From assembly GCF_021462225.1 (NCBI RefSeq), contig NC_061817.1, forward strand, positions 3,346,751-3,410,750: a stretch of DNA of 64,000 bases. The letters are read 5' to 3'. Position 1 is the first letter of the stretch. Each line of letters opens with the position of its first letter. Both the position numbers and the translations under genes were made by a program. Shown piece after piece: positions 10,860 to 24,814 of the stretch. This stretch comes from Girardinichthys multiradiatus. Its lineage: Eukaryota > Chordata > Actinopteri > Cyprinodontiformes > Goodeidae. The notes beneath the pieces were generated by a model. That model saw only the letters and a program-made list of their open reading frames with translations. It did no database searches and was not told the DNA's origin.

Positions 10860-13307
10860 ATAAACCCGTTTGAAAGATGATTGTTTCTCCATTTGCTAGT
10901 TGATGGGATGTGACAATTCAGAAAGTTTGACGTAGTTTACTTACCGTAATTCTCCCCAAAAAAAATTTTATTAATAATCCATTAATTATCTAACCAAGTC
11001 TATAATAGAAAACTCATGTTCACTAAATCACATTTTATTGTTTTCATCTTTTGTTTAGTGACCAAAGAGGATTGTCATAATTAACTCATTTTGACTTGAT
11101 TTTTAATGTATTTTATTTGTGCTGTGGATCCAGCAGACACTCTTACTAGAGTAACCGGTTGGTAAAGGCAGTAAAGAAGCTGCATTCTGGTATGGACCCC
11201 TGGATTACCTTGATACATTGGGCTTTGCCCAAAACATTGTTGAGTCTAAACACAGAATATAGCTTTCTGGACATCACATGGACAACTAGCGATTGAATGA
11301 AGTTAAAAGCGTATCATCTCTGGTTAAAAAAGTCAGGAGACCAGTAGAAACTGTGTAGTCTGATGTGTTAGCACATTTATGCAAGAAAACTGAAAGACTG
11401 CATCTGTTTAAAGTCCTCTTCCACTTGCAGCAAGTTGGGAAAAATATGCATGCTGCAGTGGCAATGCTGTATGGCTTGGCAACAGGCTTCCTTTTCAGGA
11501 GAACAGTTTCATAGTCTAATATCACTACAAACATGATTACATGCCTTGCGCTTTGTATAGTGGCTTGCACAGCTTTTCTGAACAAAACTCAAAAAGACAG
11601 CAGCAATCTTAACTCCAAAGCTGTCTCTTAATCTCAACCACTTACAACTGGCTTTGTAAAGAGATGCCTAGTTGATCATTCTAATTTTAAAAGACTGTAA
11701 ACAAGTCTCTTCGCTCATCTGATATTAATAAAGAAAAAGTTTTAGGATCATAATTGAACCAGTAGTAAAAAAAAAATCTAAACATCAGTTTCTGATCTTT
11801 GGAGAAAGATGACCATACTTATTCATACTCATTATACAGAGCAGCAGGCCTGGGTCAGCAGGTTGTAATCACAGAGCCTCTGTGGCACAGAGCAGAGCTG
11901 CTCATCTCCAGATGACACCCCAACCCCCCCCCCCCCCCCCCCCCCAACCCCACCACACCACCCGCCCACCCCAAACACCCACTCAGCAGCAAGTAATCTT
12001 CATTTATAAATTTTTTATTTATATACATTTTTTAAACTGACTAAATGTATTTAAGTAAGGTGCAGAACAAATAAAAACCTAAATTTGACTGCTCCCAATT
12101 AGAAGTAGCACCTTTACACTAAAATACTGTTCAGATCATAAACCTTTAAATGACTGTACACAGGACACAGAAGATAAAAGTGTCTAAACATAACCGTGCT
12201 TTTATCTGAACAGTTTTTAATCCAAATTCATTTTTAAAGGCATTTCAAATGCCAGTGTTTGTGTGTGTTACTGTGTGTATTTTAGAGAGAGAAGAGATAG
12301 AGACAGAGTGATAGAGAGAGAGAGATAAGGTGATGATTGAGCCTCCCACCCAGGGTCCAGGACAGGCCTCCTTGGACCATCTGAGTATAGCAGAGGATGA
12401 AGATGAGCAGGAGGTAGTCTGTTTACGTGTTTAGATATCCTAAAGGCTCTCTAAAGTTCACCAGATTGGCAAGCCACCCGGAAAGCTCTACATTCCTGTG
12501 GACCTAAAAACCTGGCATGTGTGCCTGTTAAGTGAATATTTCCGGCCCCTAATCAGAAGCTATACAACTTTCTATAACTCTCTCAATTTAGGAAGTTTAA
12601 CTTGTTCTGAAATGTAGTCTCACTGTTGGTTTTCAAACAATATAGTGCAATTAAATGGCTAATTATTATACATTTTTATTGAGAATCTTTTATGTAAAAG
12701 CTTATGTGAGGTTTGCTCTGGTCATGGTTCCATGACAACCTTAGAGAACAAACAAGGCATAGTCTGAATGGATTTTCAGGAAAGTATTGTCTTTGCCAAA
12801 ACTGTTATTTCATGACTATTATTTTATTTGATGTGCTAAAATGGCTTGTTTTATGAAGCAGCAGGAAGGTATATAGATGAACAAACAAAAATACACTCAC
12901 TTGGATACAGTTAAGCACCCAGGAAAGTAGAGAAATTGTTTTACATGCAGTTGCCAAAGCGTCCTACAGTGAGTTTGAGCAGTGAGTGAAGGTCACCAGA
13001 CACAGAATGCTTGTTGACTCACTGGTCCGCATTATCAGCACTTGATGCAATTTGATAGGCCCACATTGTGGATATGCATAACCAAGCCCTGTACACTACA
13101 ACACAGTGGTGTTTGAGTTTCCTCACATATAGTTACAATAGTTCCAACATCAGACCATCTGTATGCTCCATGGTACACACAGCTGCACAATTACAACCAC
13201 CAAGGCTTACGTAAATACGTACATAAAGTGAACTCTCTCAAATTCTGTTAACGCCAGTCAAAATTAATGGAACAATAATAGAACAATAGAAAAATAACCG
13301 GCTAAAC
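10860..13307. other. Gene-free stretch with simple repeats
   Basis: Contains the poly-C run at 11924 and a GA-rich stretch at 12285-12330. An open frame at 11286-11585 (minus, 99 codons) has no recognisable domain. In mammals SKAP1 lies 3' of HOXB1; I did not identify any of its exons here. Confidence 0.5.
11924..11945 (+). repeat. Poly-C run (22 C)
   Basis: An uninterrupted run of 22 C followed by further C4 and C3 groups to about 11975. The minus strand is a run of G that could form G-quadruplexes. Confidence 0.9.
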
Positions 13308-13680
13308 ATCTGTAGAGGCTGCAAGGTGGTGCAGTTGATAGCACTGTTGCCTTGCAGCAAGAAGGTCCTGGGTTCAACTCCCGGCTGGGGGTCTTTCTGC
13401 ATGGAGTTTGCATGTTCTCCCCTGTGCATGCATGGGTTCTCTCTGGATACTCCAGCATCCTCCCACAGTCCAAAAACATAACTGTTAGGTTACTTGACCT
13501 TAGATGTGAATGAGTGTGTGCATGGTTGTTTGTCCTGTATGTCTCTCTATTGCCTTGCAATGGACTGACGACTTGTCCAGGGTGTACCCCACCTTTTGCC
13601 CGTAGACTACTGGAGATAGGCACCAGCTCCCCCATGACCCACTAAGGAATAAGCAGTATAGAATATAAATGAATGAATGA
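13308..13680 (+). repeat. tRNA-derived SINE, nearly full length
   Basis: The head has tRNA-like pol III boxes: A-box-like TGGTGCAGTTGATAGC (about 13326) and B-box GGTTCAACTCC (13371-13381), with GTTGCCTTGCAGCAAGAAGG between them. The body runs through CTGCATGGAGTTTGCATG and CACCAGCTCCCCCATGACCC to a short tandem tail (GAATGAATGAAT). Other copies in the window are at 10.5, 26.8, 37.1 and 48.2 kb. Confidence 0.75.
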
Positions 13681-15934
13681 ATTAACAAATATAAAAAATG
13701 ATTATTAAATATATTTGAACAGTTAAGGCCAGAATATCCTAAAGAGCAAGAATAAAAAGGCAAGGAAAACCACTGAGACAATGGAAATGATTAACAATCT
13801 ATGAACCTCTAAGGTGCAAAAGCATACTGTTGTTTTGATTGACACTAAGAAAGTTTGTTTGTAAAGATTGGTAATACACCACATCAATTGATAGAAAATG
13901 AAGTAGGCAAATTAGCTACATTAGGTATAAATACGACTGTTTGCAAAGCAAATGTTGGTATGTATAAAACATACATCAACCGCCATTAGTGTTATACATA
14001 TGCAGACTTAAGTTCATTAAGACCTGAAACAGTGTGAGACAAATTTGTGACATTAGTCTACAAGGGCTTGACTTGGTGCTTGCTGTAAATAGAATTAATG
14101 TAGCACATTTCTTGTCATATTGACCACTTTACGCCCAGTTGCAATCACAAACACATACACATTTATACAGAAATTTCAGACTACAGGACATCTACTTGAC
14201 CTACTGAGACACAGTCCCCTGAAAATGTTGCAATACCACACATTGTAACATTTAGTTACTTCAAGAAGCAAGAGAAAGAATTCGTCCTCAATGGATTGGC
14301 AAAAGAAGATTTATTTAAGGTAGCTTTGGGAAGACAAAAAATGGACATGATTGGAAGTCCCTTTCAGGCAGCAACACTAATAAAACTCAGTCAAGCTGCT
14401 CTTACATAAAAATAAAAAAATCATTACCTACACGTTTAGCATAATAATAACATGTTTAGATATTTAATTTTTGCATTTTAAGGCCAACAATATTCCAAAT
14501 GGGGAAAACTACACACAGGCGTGGACTGAAGAATTTAAAGTGTCCATTCATTATAGTTTTATCAAGTTTGAAAAGCCTTTCATCACAATAAAAAATGCAA
14601 AATGAAAACACATATTTGCACATTCTGCATTTTCAAAATAATAACAAGAAATTTACAATACATTTCTGTAAAGTAGAAATGAAAAGTATTACAGTATGAA
14701 AAACTTGTTAAAGAATTATTTCACAATGTCTGTAAACATAACCACAATCACCCAAAATTAACCTGTTTATAACTAGAATGCCCAAGTCTTAAACATTCTG
14801 ATAGCATTGAAAATAAGTCACAGACTGGTGTTATTGTAAAAACTATCAGGAAAAAGAAACGTTTAGCAATGAATTCATTTGGAAAAGGCGTTCTTATAGG
14901 AATGCACAGACCACAGCTGCATGAAGTCTAAAACTCGTAGAACAGCAACTGAAAAACTTCATTAATAATAATATTATTGTACTACAAGAAGTATTATTTC
15001 AACTATGAAGAAGCAAGTATGACTTTGTCAGTAGAACTCCTTGTATCGTTAGCCTAAATCTTCTACAGGTGATGCCCTGACTGAAGTTGAATCATAACTT
15101 GTTCTGAGAGTGAGATCAAACTCATCTCACTCTTTATTAGTTCTAAGGGATACCAAATAAGTTTAAGCACCATAATAAGGTAAACCTATTGTAAGTCACA
15201 GGGTCTGTTGACTAATGGAAAGTAAAAACTATCAAAGAAAGATCAGAAATGCATGTTTAAGTGTAATAATCTTTGACAAAATGTTTTGAAAACATACTTA
15301 AATAACCCAATCCCTGTGAACCATAATTCACACTTTCATTTAGAGACTTAAAAGAAACTTTGACGTGTACAACAAAGCAAGGTGTGCTGCACAACAAGCT
15401 GTTAGATATCCACTTTCGGATCTTTTTTGATCTGCAATATTCCAAAATTCACATTTGTTTTTCACTATAGCTGAAAAAGGGGGTTGTCTTAGAAAATTCG
15501 AGAAAGTTAAGAATCAAAATAGAATGTTCATATTTGTAAATATTTTAAAACATATCCCACTGGATGTGCGATTATTGTGATTGCTGTGGTTGAACACCCG
15601 GACAAACACATGGGCGTGAGCTGTGGAGATTTCTCCTTTTAGCATCAATAAAACGCAAATGTTAAAAAAAAATCATAAATGCAACATTCACAGCACGAAT
15701 TTTGATAAATGTAAAACAGTTTGACAAAATTGTTTTATCCAACATGTGATAAAATAAAATGCAAAGTATCCAGGAGGACATATGTTGTGCAAAAATAACT
15801 ATTCGAGTAGATGGGTAAAAAAGAGGCTGTCCGGTGAAAGCTCTCGTTTTCCTACAGGATGCATAAGGCTGTAGGACGGGAATGTATTTCTAGATCACAG
15901 TGATAAAAAGTGTTGGTCACCAGTCACGCTCAGA
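13681..15934. other. hoxb1a 3' flank and probable 3' UTR
   Basis: AT-rich. The end of the hoxb1a transcript is not clear: the nearest minus-strand AATAAA found is at about 15132, which would give a 3' UTR of about 800 bp. No other gene was seen. Confidence 0.5.
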
Positions 15935-17992
<2,058 letters not shown>

Positions 17993-18123
17993 GAAGACCC
18001 GAGGACCTAAATATAAAGTCCTGCTTACTTTAGGCAAGAACCACAAACCCAAAGAAGGCGATAACAAAAATATTATTATAACAGAAATTACAAATATCAA
18101 ATTAGTTAATTAAACTGTTTCCA

Positions 18124-18153
18124 ATATATATATATATATATATATACATATAC

Positions 18154-18211
<58 letters not shown>
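18124..18211. repeat. (TA)n microsatellite in the hoxb1a 5' region
   Basis: About 88 bp of alternating TA with three short interruptions (ACATATACG and ACAT), starting 132 bp upstream of the start codon, between it and the autoregulatory element. Confidence 0.95.
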
Positions 18212-18632
18212 CATGTATCTGGAGACTGATAAAAATCCGGAATAAAATACATTAGGTTTAGATGGGAAGAGAGGCCAATTTGTTTTTTAAACAAAACAGC
18301 ACAAACTTCAAATGAACATCAAAAAGTGAAACTTGCACGTCCCGAAAAAACGAAAAACACATGAATCATGTCCTCTGGTAAGCTGTGAGTGAGGCTGTTG
18401 ATACGTTAACGGAGGGCCCTGCTGTCACTCAGCCTGCAGCTTCCAGAAGCTCATCGGTGCCAGCACAGAACAACGCGAGAAGACTTGAGACGCCTCTTAA
18501 CTTGCTTTCCTCACTTCTGCTCAATTCCGTCTTTTTTCCTTCAGCTGCTCAGCTTTTTCTTTTCCTGCTCTGTCGTCCTCTCCTTTGTTACGTGTTTTCC
18601 ACTTCTTTTCTTCTCCTCTACCTCTGTCGCGG

Positions 18633-18642
18633 GTCACGTGAC
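18633..18642. promoter_or_regulatory. E-box palindrome GTCACGTGAC upstream of hoxb1a
   Basis: A perfect 10-bp palindrome identical to the one upstream of hoxb2a, located 641 bp before the hoxb1a start codon, between the start and the autoregulatory element. It fits a USF/MiT-type bHLH site; use is inferred. Confidence 0.4.
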
Positions 18643-18804
18643 ATGTCGCCTATGGTGACCAGGGCAGAAGTTGTCAGCTGGCCACAGGAGCGGGGGGTTA
18701 CGGGTAGGGTTGGGGGCGGCGAGGGGTGCACAGGAGGAGGGGGTTATTTTCGGCTCAGAAGAAGTGCAGTTTAGGTGCGCGCGTTGGTTCTGGCGCACAC
18801 GCCT

Positions 18805-18889
18805 CATCCATCACTCTCCGTGACATTAGCACGACAAAGACGCTTCAATCAAACAGGCCCATCAATCTGATATCAGCGCGGATCTGTCA
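18805..18889 (-). promoter_or_regulatory. hoxb1a rhombomere-4 autoregulatory element (PBX/HOX, Sox/Oct, PREP/MEIS sites)
   Basis: On the minus strand, running towards hoxb1a, the order is: PREP/MEIS-type CTGTCA (plus-strand copy 18884-18889), AGATTGATGG (18859-18868), TGATTGAAG (18843-18851), a Sox/Oct-like CTTTGTCGTGCTAATG (18824-18839), then TGATGGATG (18805-18813). This matches the known order of the mouse Hoxb1 r4 autoregulatory enhancer: PBX/HOX repeats R1, R2, R3 with a Sox/Oct site between R2 and R3. The block begins 813 bp upstream of the start codon. By analogy it should bind Hoxb1a-Pbx-Prep complexes and keep hoxb1a on in rhombomere 4. Activity is inferred; the motif order is seen directly. 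Confidence 0.85.
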
Positions 18890-19494
18890 GAGCAAAGAGA
18901 GGGCCGCAGAATAAAAGAGGATCTGTGAGATGGTCTGCACACCTCCTCCCAGCAACATGCTCCCATAACACATCTGAGAAACCAAAAATGAGAAAGGTAC
19001 AGTATTCCACCCTCCGAGACAGGCTGAGGGACTCCCCGAAGTTTGTGATGAAATAGTTACTCTAATGAGTCTTTTACATTTACTGATAAAATTGTACTAA
19101 ACGAGAATCATTTTTATTTGTTTGAACATTCAGTTTGAACGACATCACCGCATTCCTAATCATTTCTTTATTAAAACACATCAGTATTGGATTACATTGT
19201 GTTTCAGGCTTAGAGGCAGCACCACCAATACTGTAAATGTTAAAGCTAAGGGATGGGGTCACTGAAAACGAAGGTATCCACTTTTTAAGTATAGTATAAA
19301 TATTTTAATGAAATAGGCTTAAGATCCATATTTAGGAGGGAAACTAAATCTGGTGTTAAATCTGGATGAATAGCTTGTATGAGTTAGCTAATTTAAAAAA
19401 CAATAATAGTTAAATTATTAATTTCATTATTTAAATGAAATTAATAATTTTAATTAAAAATTGGTGTTCTTTGTTCTCTTATCCACGTATAAAC

Positions 19495-19705
<211 letters not shown>

Positions 19706-20608
19706 CTTCAGGTAAATAAGAATTCCACCAGCAAACCAAGAGCATGTTAAACATATAATAAAAATATAATAAAAAGATGAAAAGATATGCACACATATAT
19801 ACTGTGCAAGAGTAAAAGAACAATATTGGTCGTTGGAAGGCCAAAAGGTATTTTTCACATTTTTACATCCGTTATTTTTTTATCCCTTTTCTCACATTTC
19901 ATAGAAACTCCATGTGTTACATTTCAGATTGTTCAGAACTCTCACAGCATTATCGACAATTTATTAGTGCATGCTTTAGAGTATAAGGAAAAGATAATTT
20001 TGACAAATTTTTAAAAAACAGAGCAAATTCTAAATAAACATCTTTACTCATGTGGATGCATTGTTTGGATGACTGAAATTTGTCATTTTTTATTAGGTGA
20101 GGGCTAGTGCAATATTACTCCACTTTACGTCACATCAGCCTTACCTCAGCAACCTGTAAAATAAGTATAGGTGATTGAAACAAACTGGATTTTCGTAAAA
20201 CCAATAGGTTCATGGATCAGAACTAATGATACATTTAAATCTGTATGTGTCATGAGGTTAATAAGATTTTGGAAAGACATTGCATGTTTTATTCTATAGG
20301 AATATATGTATGATGTGAGACATGAGACATGCCTGTCAACATTATACTGAAAAAAAAAAAAAAAGCAGCTTATGCTTGTGCTAAGTGCATCATTTCATTC
20401 GAGTGCACTGGACTGATCTCCAAGATAACATATAAAACTGACACAAAATCAACACACTAAAGTCCTATTTATACATGGATGCTGAATGTTCATCTTCATT
20501 CAGCTCTTATCAAGTTTTTTGCTATTTATCTTGAGTTCGTATCAACATTCATTGCTGTAAAGAATTATTGATTTGACTTTATCTTCCTGTTGCACGTTTC
20601 ACCTGCAG

Positions 20609-21257
20609 GATGGAGTAAATCGTTCTGGGGACTCAGAGGTTCATATTGATCTAACAACCATCACAAGGAAGCTTAAGGAGTGAGTTGACTTTTCAGCAAT
20701 TGGTTGAGCAGCCATAGATTTCTGATGAGTGACAGTGCGGGTGACCAGTGTGAGTGTATGCTAATTGAATGAATGAGCTGATCTGTTACAGCAATGAAGT
20801 TAAGTTAGACAACATGCCTTCTTCTTAGTCAAAGACTGCCAGTGTAGCAGGACAGGAAGCTAAGACAATGTACTGTCTGTGAGTGAGTAGCCTGAAATGC
20901 CTGCCACTGTGTACATGCTGTATGTGTGTGTCTTCTTTTTCATTATGTGTTATTATGAAATGCTTCAAACTAAAATCTTCCTGAAGTTACCTCTAAGTTC
21001 TTCTCAGTTTTTTTTGTTTTGTTTTTTTTTTGCATATTTTAGACTGTAAAGAAAAAGTGAACAAAATCTTTTTAGATTTTTTACAAATGTTCTTCTACTC
21101 ATGACAAGTGTTATTGACTTGCAGGGTATTTATCTTTCCTATTTACATTCCAGTTTGCCTGTCTTTAATGAAGCCTTCATCAATTTCTCTCAGCAAAGGC
21201 CTCCCTGAAGGGTATGACAGCAAACGCGCTGCCGTCCTGCCACCAGGACAAAATTAG
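20609..21257 (+). CDS. Unrecognised two-exon coding candidate (C-terminal fragment?)
   Basis: Two exon-like segments on the plus strand. Segment A, 20609-20679 (71 bp), has acceptor TTTCACCTGCAG and donor GTGAGT; only one frame is open, giving DGVNRSGDSEVH followed by IDLTTITRKLK with two bases left over. Segment B, 21194-21257, follows acceptor CATCAATTTCTCTCAG; it supplies the third base (codon GAC) and reads KGLPEGYDSKRAAVLPPGQN before TAG. The splice sites are good, the phases agree and the peptide composition is protein-like. I do not recognise the family, no upstream exon or start was found, and a Hox intergenic spacer is an unlikely place for a gene. It could be a relic, a non-coding transcript exon pair or chance. 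Confidence 0.3.
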
Positions 21258-21834
21258 GACAAGCATGTGGGCGAGTGACAAGAAGGGTGGTTAATCATCA
21301 GTGTGCTCTGAAAGAAGAGAGGCAGGCTGAGTGGGCAGGAGAGCTGCAAGAACAGACTTGAATAAGAAGAAGATTAAATGACACTTATCTTCCTGTGTAA
21401 GTGGTGAAGGTACAGCAGGGCATAGAGCTCATGGGGTCAGACGTTTTACATTTATGCAGAAATTCTATTGAAGTGTGTTTTGGATTTGGGTAGTTGGGAA
21501 GAGTTGATATGTAATGAAGTTTCATCACTCTCATGTGAGCAGTATAAATCATCAGTATGATAACATCTGACCAAGGAACATGTTATCCACCCTATAAGCC
21601 ATTTGATACGTGCCATGGGATGATGCTCAGAAGTAGCACCATTCCGACATTTCAGGAGGCACTAAAAAATTGCATAACAAAATAACGCTGATGGCACATT
21701 TACATGCAAAGCTTAATGGCAAGAGCTTACTTGAGTGGCTCAGTATCAGTCTTACATCGACCCTCAAAGTCCATTTAAAATGCAATGTTTTGTAATATAA
21801 AACAATCTGTCTGATAAATTAGTTTAAAAATTGT

Positions 21835-22840
21835 TTTCACATTAAAGGCTGAAATAACCTGGTTACATAAGTATGCACCCTGGTAAACCAAGAGCTTGTT
21901 GAAGCACATTCTGATTCAGCTTCAGCATTCAGTTTTAATAGGTTCACACCAATCAACTTTAGTAAATCTAATGAAACTGACATAATTCAACTGTCCAAGT
22001 GGTATTTGCTTATTTCCATCCTTTAGCTTAAATCACAGTTTGCAGATAGGTAACAAAGAATCACACTAAAAAAAGGTATCAGTCACAACATATTTTATGT
22101 CAAAGAAGAAATCCAGATCTGGCTAAAATCTCCTAAAACCCTTTGGCAGACTCTATTATGGTCTGATAAAACCAAACTTTTGGGCCTTCCAAAAGGTATG
22201 TCTAACACAAAAATATTAAAATGAATGCCGTACTCACAGTGAAAGCATGACGCTGTGGAGTTACTCTTTTCGGATAGAACATATTTTTATGACAAGATGC
22301 TCTAATATGGTTCCAAATACATGTCATTTTTGTCCATAAACCTTATTTTTTTCTGCTTTAAGACGAAAGACGAAAATATTTTTTAAGCATTAAACTGAGT
22401 CCCAAAAAATACATCAACAATCAACAAATCAATAGCTTCATGAAGTTTTGGAGTCAGAGTGTATAATTAAATCTGGTAGAAGATCTGTTGGTGCTCCTGC
22501 AGAGCTCTGGACAAGAGGTGTCTTTTAAATCTTAGAGATTTGGAGAGCATTTGCAAGGTAGAGTGTGTAAATATTGTCAAGTCAAGATGTGGAATCCTGA
22601 CAAACAGAAGAAGGCAGAATACTGAAACTTAATCAAAAGACGGTTCAACAAAGTTTAAGGTTGTGCACACTTCTGCAACTAGGTTCTCTTTTCTCTGACA
22701 GGTGTTTGTTTTTCAATTAAATTGTGTAGAATAAATGATTTATCAAGTGAAAAAATGTTTGTAATGATTTGTCATCATCTAATTTTTTACATCATAAAAT
22801 CTGGCTTGTCACCTGGGTTGTATATAGAGCCCCTGAAAGT
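21835..22840 (+). mobile_element. Degenerate Tc1-like transposon, deleted
   Basis: Scattered but ordered similarity to a Tc1-type transposase gene read on the plus strand: GGTTACATAAGTATGCACCC at the left arm, ATGGTCTGATAAAACCAAAC (catalytic SDET region) near 22157, ATTGTCAAGTCAAGATGTG near 22573, TTCAACAAAGTTTAAGGTTG near 22645, and a right arm with GTGCACACTTCTGCAACTAGG near 22662. More than half of the gene is deleted and the frame is lost. Confidence 0.6.
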
Positions 22841-23202
22841 GTTTGAATGAAAAAGAAGTACATTTCCTTTCTAGAATCTTAAAGTTTTCTTGCTTCTCTA
22901 GTTCAAATAGCTAATTAAGACTTTCAGGGTTAAATATGCTCAGAGACAACAAAATATATGTCACAGACATATTGCTGTTTGTAATTTGCTATGGAAATAA
23001 AAACTTGTCCTGGAGATTGGGATCAGACCCAACTTTATTTTGTAGCAGAAGCAACTCAGAAAACCAATAGATTTTGTTAAATCTACGTGGTCAGTAACAA
23101 TGTATTATTTAGCATTGTTTGTATTTAAGCACTGCAGTAACATGTTTATTAACAAAGGTTTGCAGTACAATGAATGGACACAAACCATACGGAGTACAAA
23201 TA

Positions 23203-24812
23203 CAGGTCCTTCTCAAAATATTAGCATATTGTGATAAAGTTCATTATTTTCCATAATGTCATGATGAAAATTTAACATTCATATATTTTAGATTCATTGC
23301 ACACTAACTGAAATATTTCAGGTTTTTTATTGTCTTAATACGGATGATTTTGGCGTACAGCTCATGAAAACCCAAAATTCCTATCTCACAAAATTAGCAT
23401 ATCATTAAAAGGGTCTCTAAACGAGCTATGAACCTAATCATCTGAATCAACGAGTTAACTCTAAACACCTGCAAAAGATTCCTGAGGCCTTTAAAACTCC
23501 CAGCCTGGTTCATCACTCAAAACCCCAATCATGGGTAAGACTGACGACTTGACTGCTGTCCAGAAGGCCACTATTGACACCCTCAAGCAAGAGGGTAAGA
23601 CACAGAAAGAAATTTCTGAACGAATAGGCTGTTCCCGGAGTGCTGTATCAAGGCACCTCAGTGGGAAGTCTGTAGGAAGGAAAAAGTGTGGCAGAAAACG
23701 CTGCACAACGAGAAGAGGTGACCGGACCCTGAGGACGATTGTGGAGAAGGGCCGATTCCAGACCTTGAGGGACCTGCGGAAGCAGTGGACTGAGTCTGGA
23801 GTAGAAACATCCAGAGCCACCGTGCACAGGCGTGTGCAGGAAATGGGCTACAGGTGCCGCATTCCCCAGGTCAAGCCACTTTTGAACCAGAAACAGCGGC
23901 AGAAGCGCCTGACCTGGGCTACAGAGAAGCAGCACTGGACTGTTGCTCAGCGGTCCAAAGTACTTTTTTCGGATGAAAGCAAATTCTGCATGTCATTCGG
24001 AAATCAAGGTGCCAGAGTCTGGAGGAAGACTGGGGAGAAGGAAATGCCAAAATGCCAGAAGTCCAGTGTCAAGTACCCACAGTCAGTGATGGTCTGGGGT
24101 GCTGTGTCAGCTGCTGGTGTTGGTCCACTGTGTTTTATCAAGGGCAGGGTCAATGCAGCTAGCTATCAGGAGATTTTGGAGCGCTTCATGCTTCCATCTG
24201 CTGAAAAGCTTTATGGAGATGAAGATTTCATTTTTCAGCATGACCTGGCACCTGCTCACAGTGCCACAACCACTGGTAAATGGTTTACTGACCATGGTAT
24301 CACTGTGCTCAATTGGCCTGCCAACTCTCCTGACCTGAACCCCATAGAGAATCTGTGGGATATTGTGAAGAGAACGTTGAGAGACTCAAGACCCAACACT
24401 CTGGATGAGCTAAAGGCCGCTATCGAAGCATCCTGGGCCTCCATAAGACCTCAGCAGTGCCACAGGCTGATTGCCTCCATGCCACGCCGCATTGAAGCAG
24501 TCATTTCTGCCAAAGGATTCCCAACCAAGTATTGAGTGCATAACTGTACATGATTATTTGAAGGTTGACGTTTTTTGTATTAAAAACACTTTTCTTTTAT
24601 TGGTCGGATGAAATATGCTAATTTTGTGAGATAGGAATTTTGGGTTTTCATGAGCTGTATGCCAAAATCATCCGTATTAAGACAATAAAAGACCTGAAAT
24701 ATTTCAGTTAGTGTGCAATGAATCTAAAATATATGAATGTTAAATTTTCATCATGACATTATGGAAAATAATTAACTTTATCACAATATGCTAATATTAT
24801 GAGAAGGACCTG
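23203..24812 (+). mobile_element. Tc1/mariner transposon, complete
   Basis: A 1,610-bp element with terminal inverted repeats of about 200 bp. The left end is CAGGTCCTTCTCAAAATATT (23203) and the right end is its complement, ending CCTG at 24812. TA dinucleotides flank it at 23201-23202 and 24813-24814, the Tc1 target duplication. It holds an uninterrupted transposase gene. The two repeats are almost identical, which suggests recent insertion. A second, broken copy lies inverted at 29443-31894. Confidence 0.95.
23531..24535 (+). CDS. Tc1-type transposase (DD34E), intact
   Basis: A 334-residue protein, the usual length for Tc1 transposases. It catalyses cut-and-paste movement of its own element. 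The N terminus holds two helix-turn-helix domains for binding the terminal repeats; the first includes KTQKEISERIGCSRSAVSRHL (about residues 23-43), followed by a GRKKCGRKR linker. The catalytic triad is D in FSDESKF, D in FQHDLAPAHS and E in SPDLNPIENLW, with 34 residues between the second D and the E. The C terminus is AVISAKGFPTKY. The start codon at 23531 is the first ATG after the left repeat region. No stop or frameshift is present, so it may be functional. It has nothing to do with Hox regulation except by its position. Confidence 0.95.
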   Translation: MGKTDDLTAVQKATIDTLKQEGKTQKEISERIGCSRSAVSRHLSGKSVGRKKCGRKRCTTRRGDRTLRTIVEKGRFQTLRDLRKQWTESGVETSRATVHRRVQEMGYRCRIPQVKPLLNQKQRQKRLTWATEKQHWTVAQRSKVLFSDESKFCMSFGNQGARVWRKTGEKEMPKCQKSSVKYPQSVMVWGAVSAAGVGPLCFIKGRVNAASYQEILERFMLPSAEKLYGDEDFIFQHDLAPAHSATTTGKWFTDHGITVLNWPANSPDLNPIENLWDIVKRTLRDSRPNTLDELKAAIEASWASIRPQQCHRLIASMPRRIEAVISAKGFPTKY

Positions 24813-24814
24813 TA

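Noticed and set aside
11286..11585. 99-codon minus-strand open frame
   Set aside because: No recognisable domain, codon pattern or splice context; kept only as a note.
1..15934. skap1 exons beside hoxb1a
   Set aside because: SKAP1 is the 3' neighbour of HOXB1 in mammals, but I could not identify any pleckstrin- or SH3-encoding exon by eye.
18385..18774. 129-codon plus-strand open frame upstream of hoxb1a
   Set aside because: Lies across the hoxb1a promoter region, low-complexity translation, no domain.
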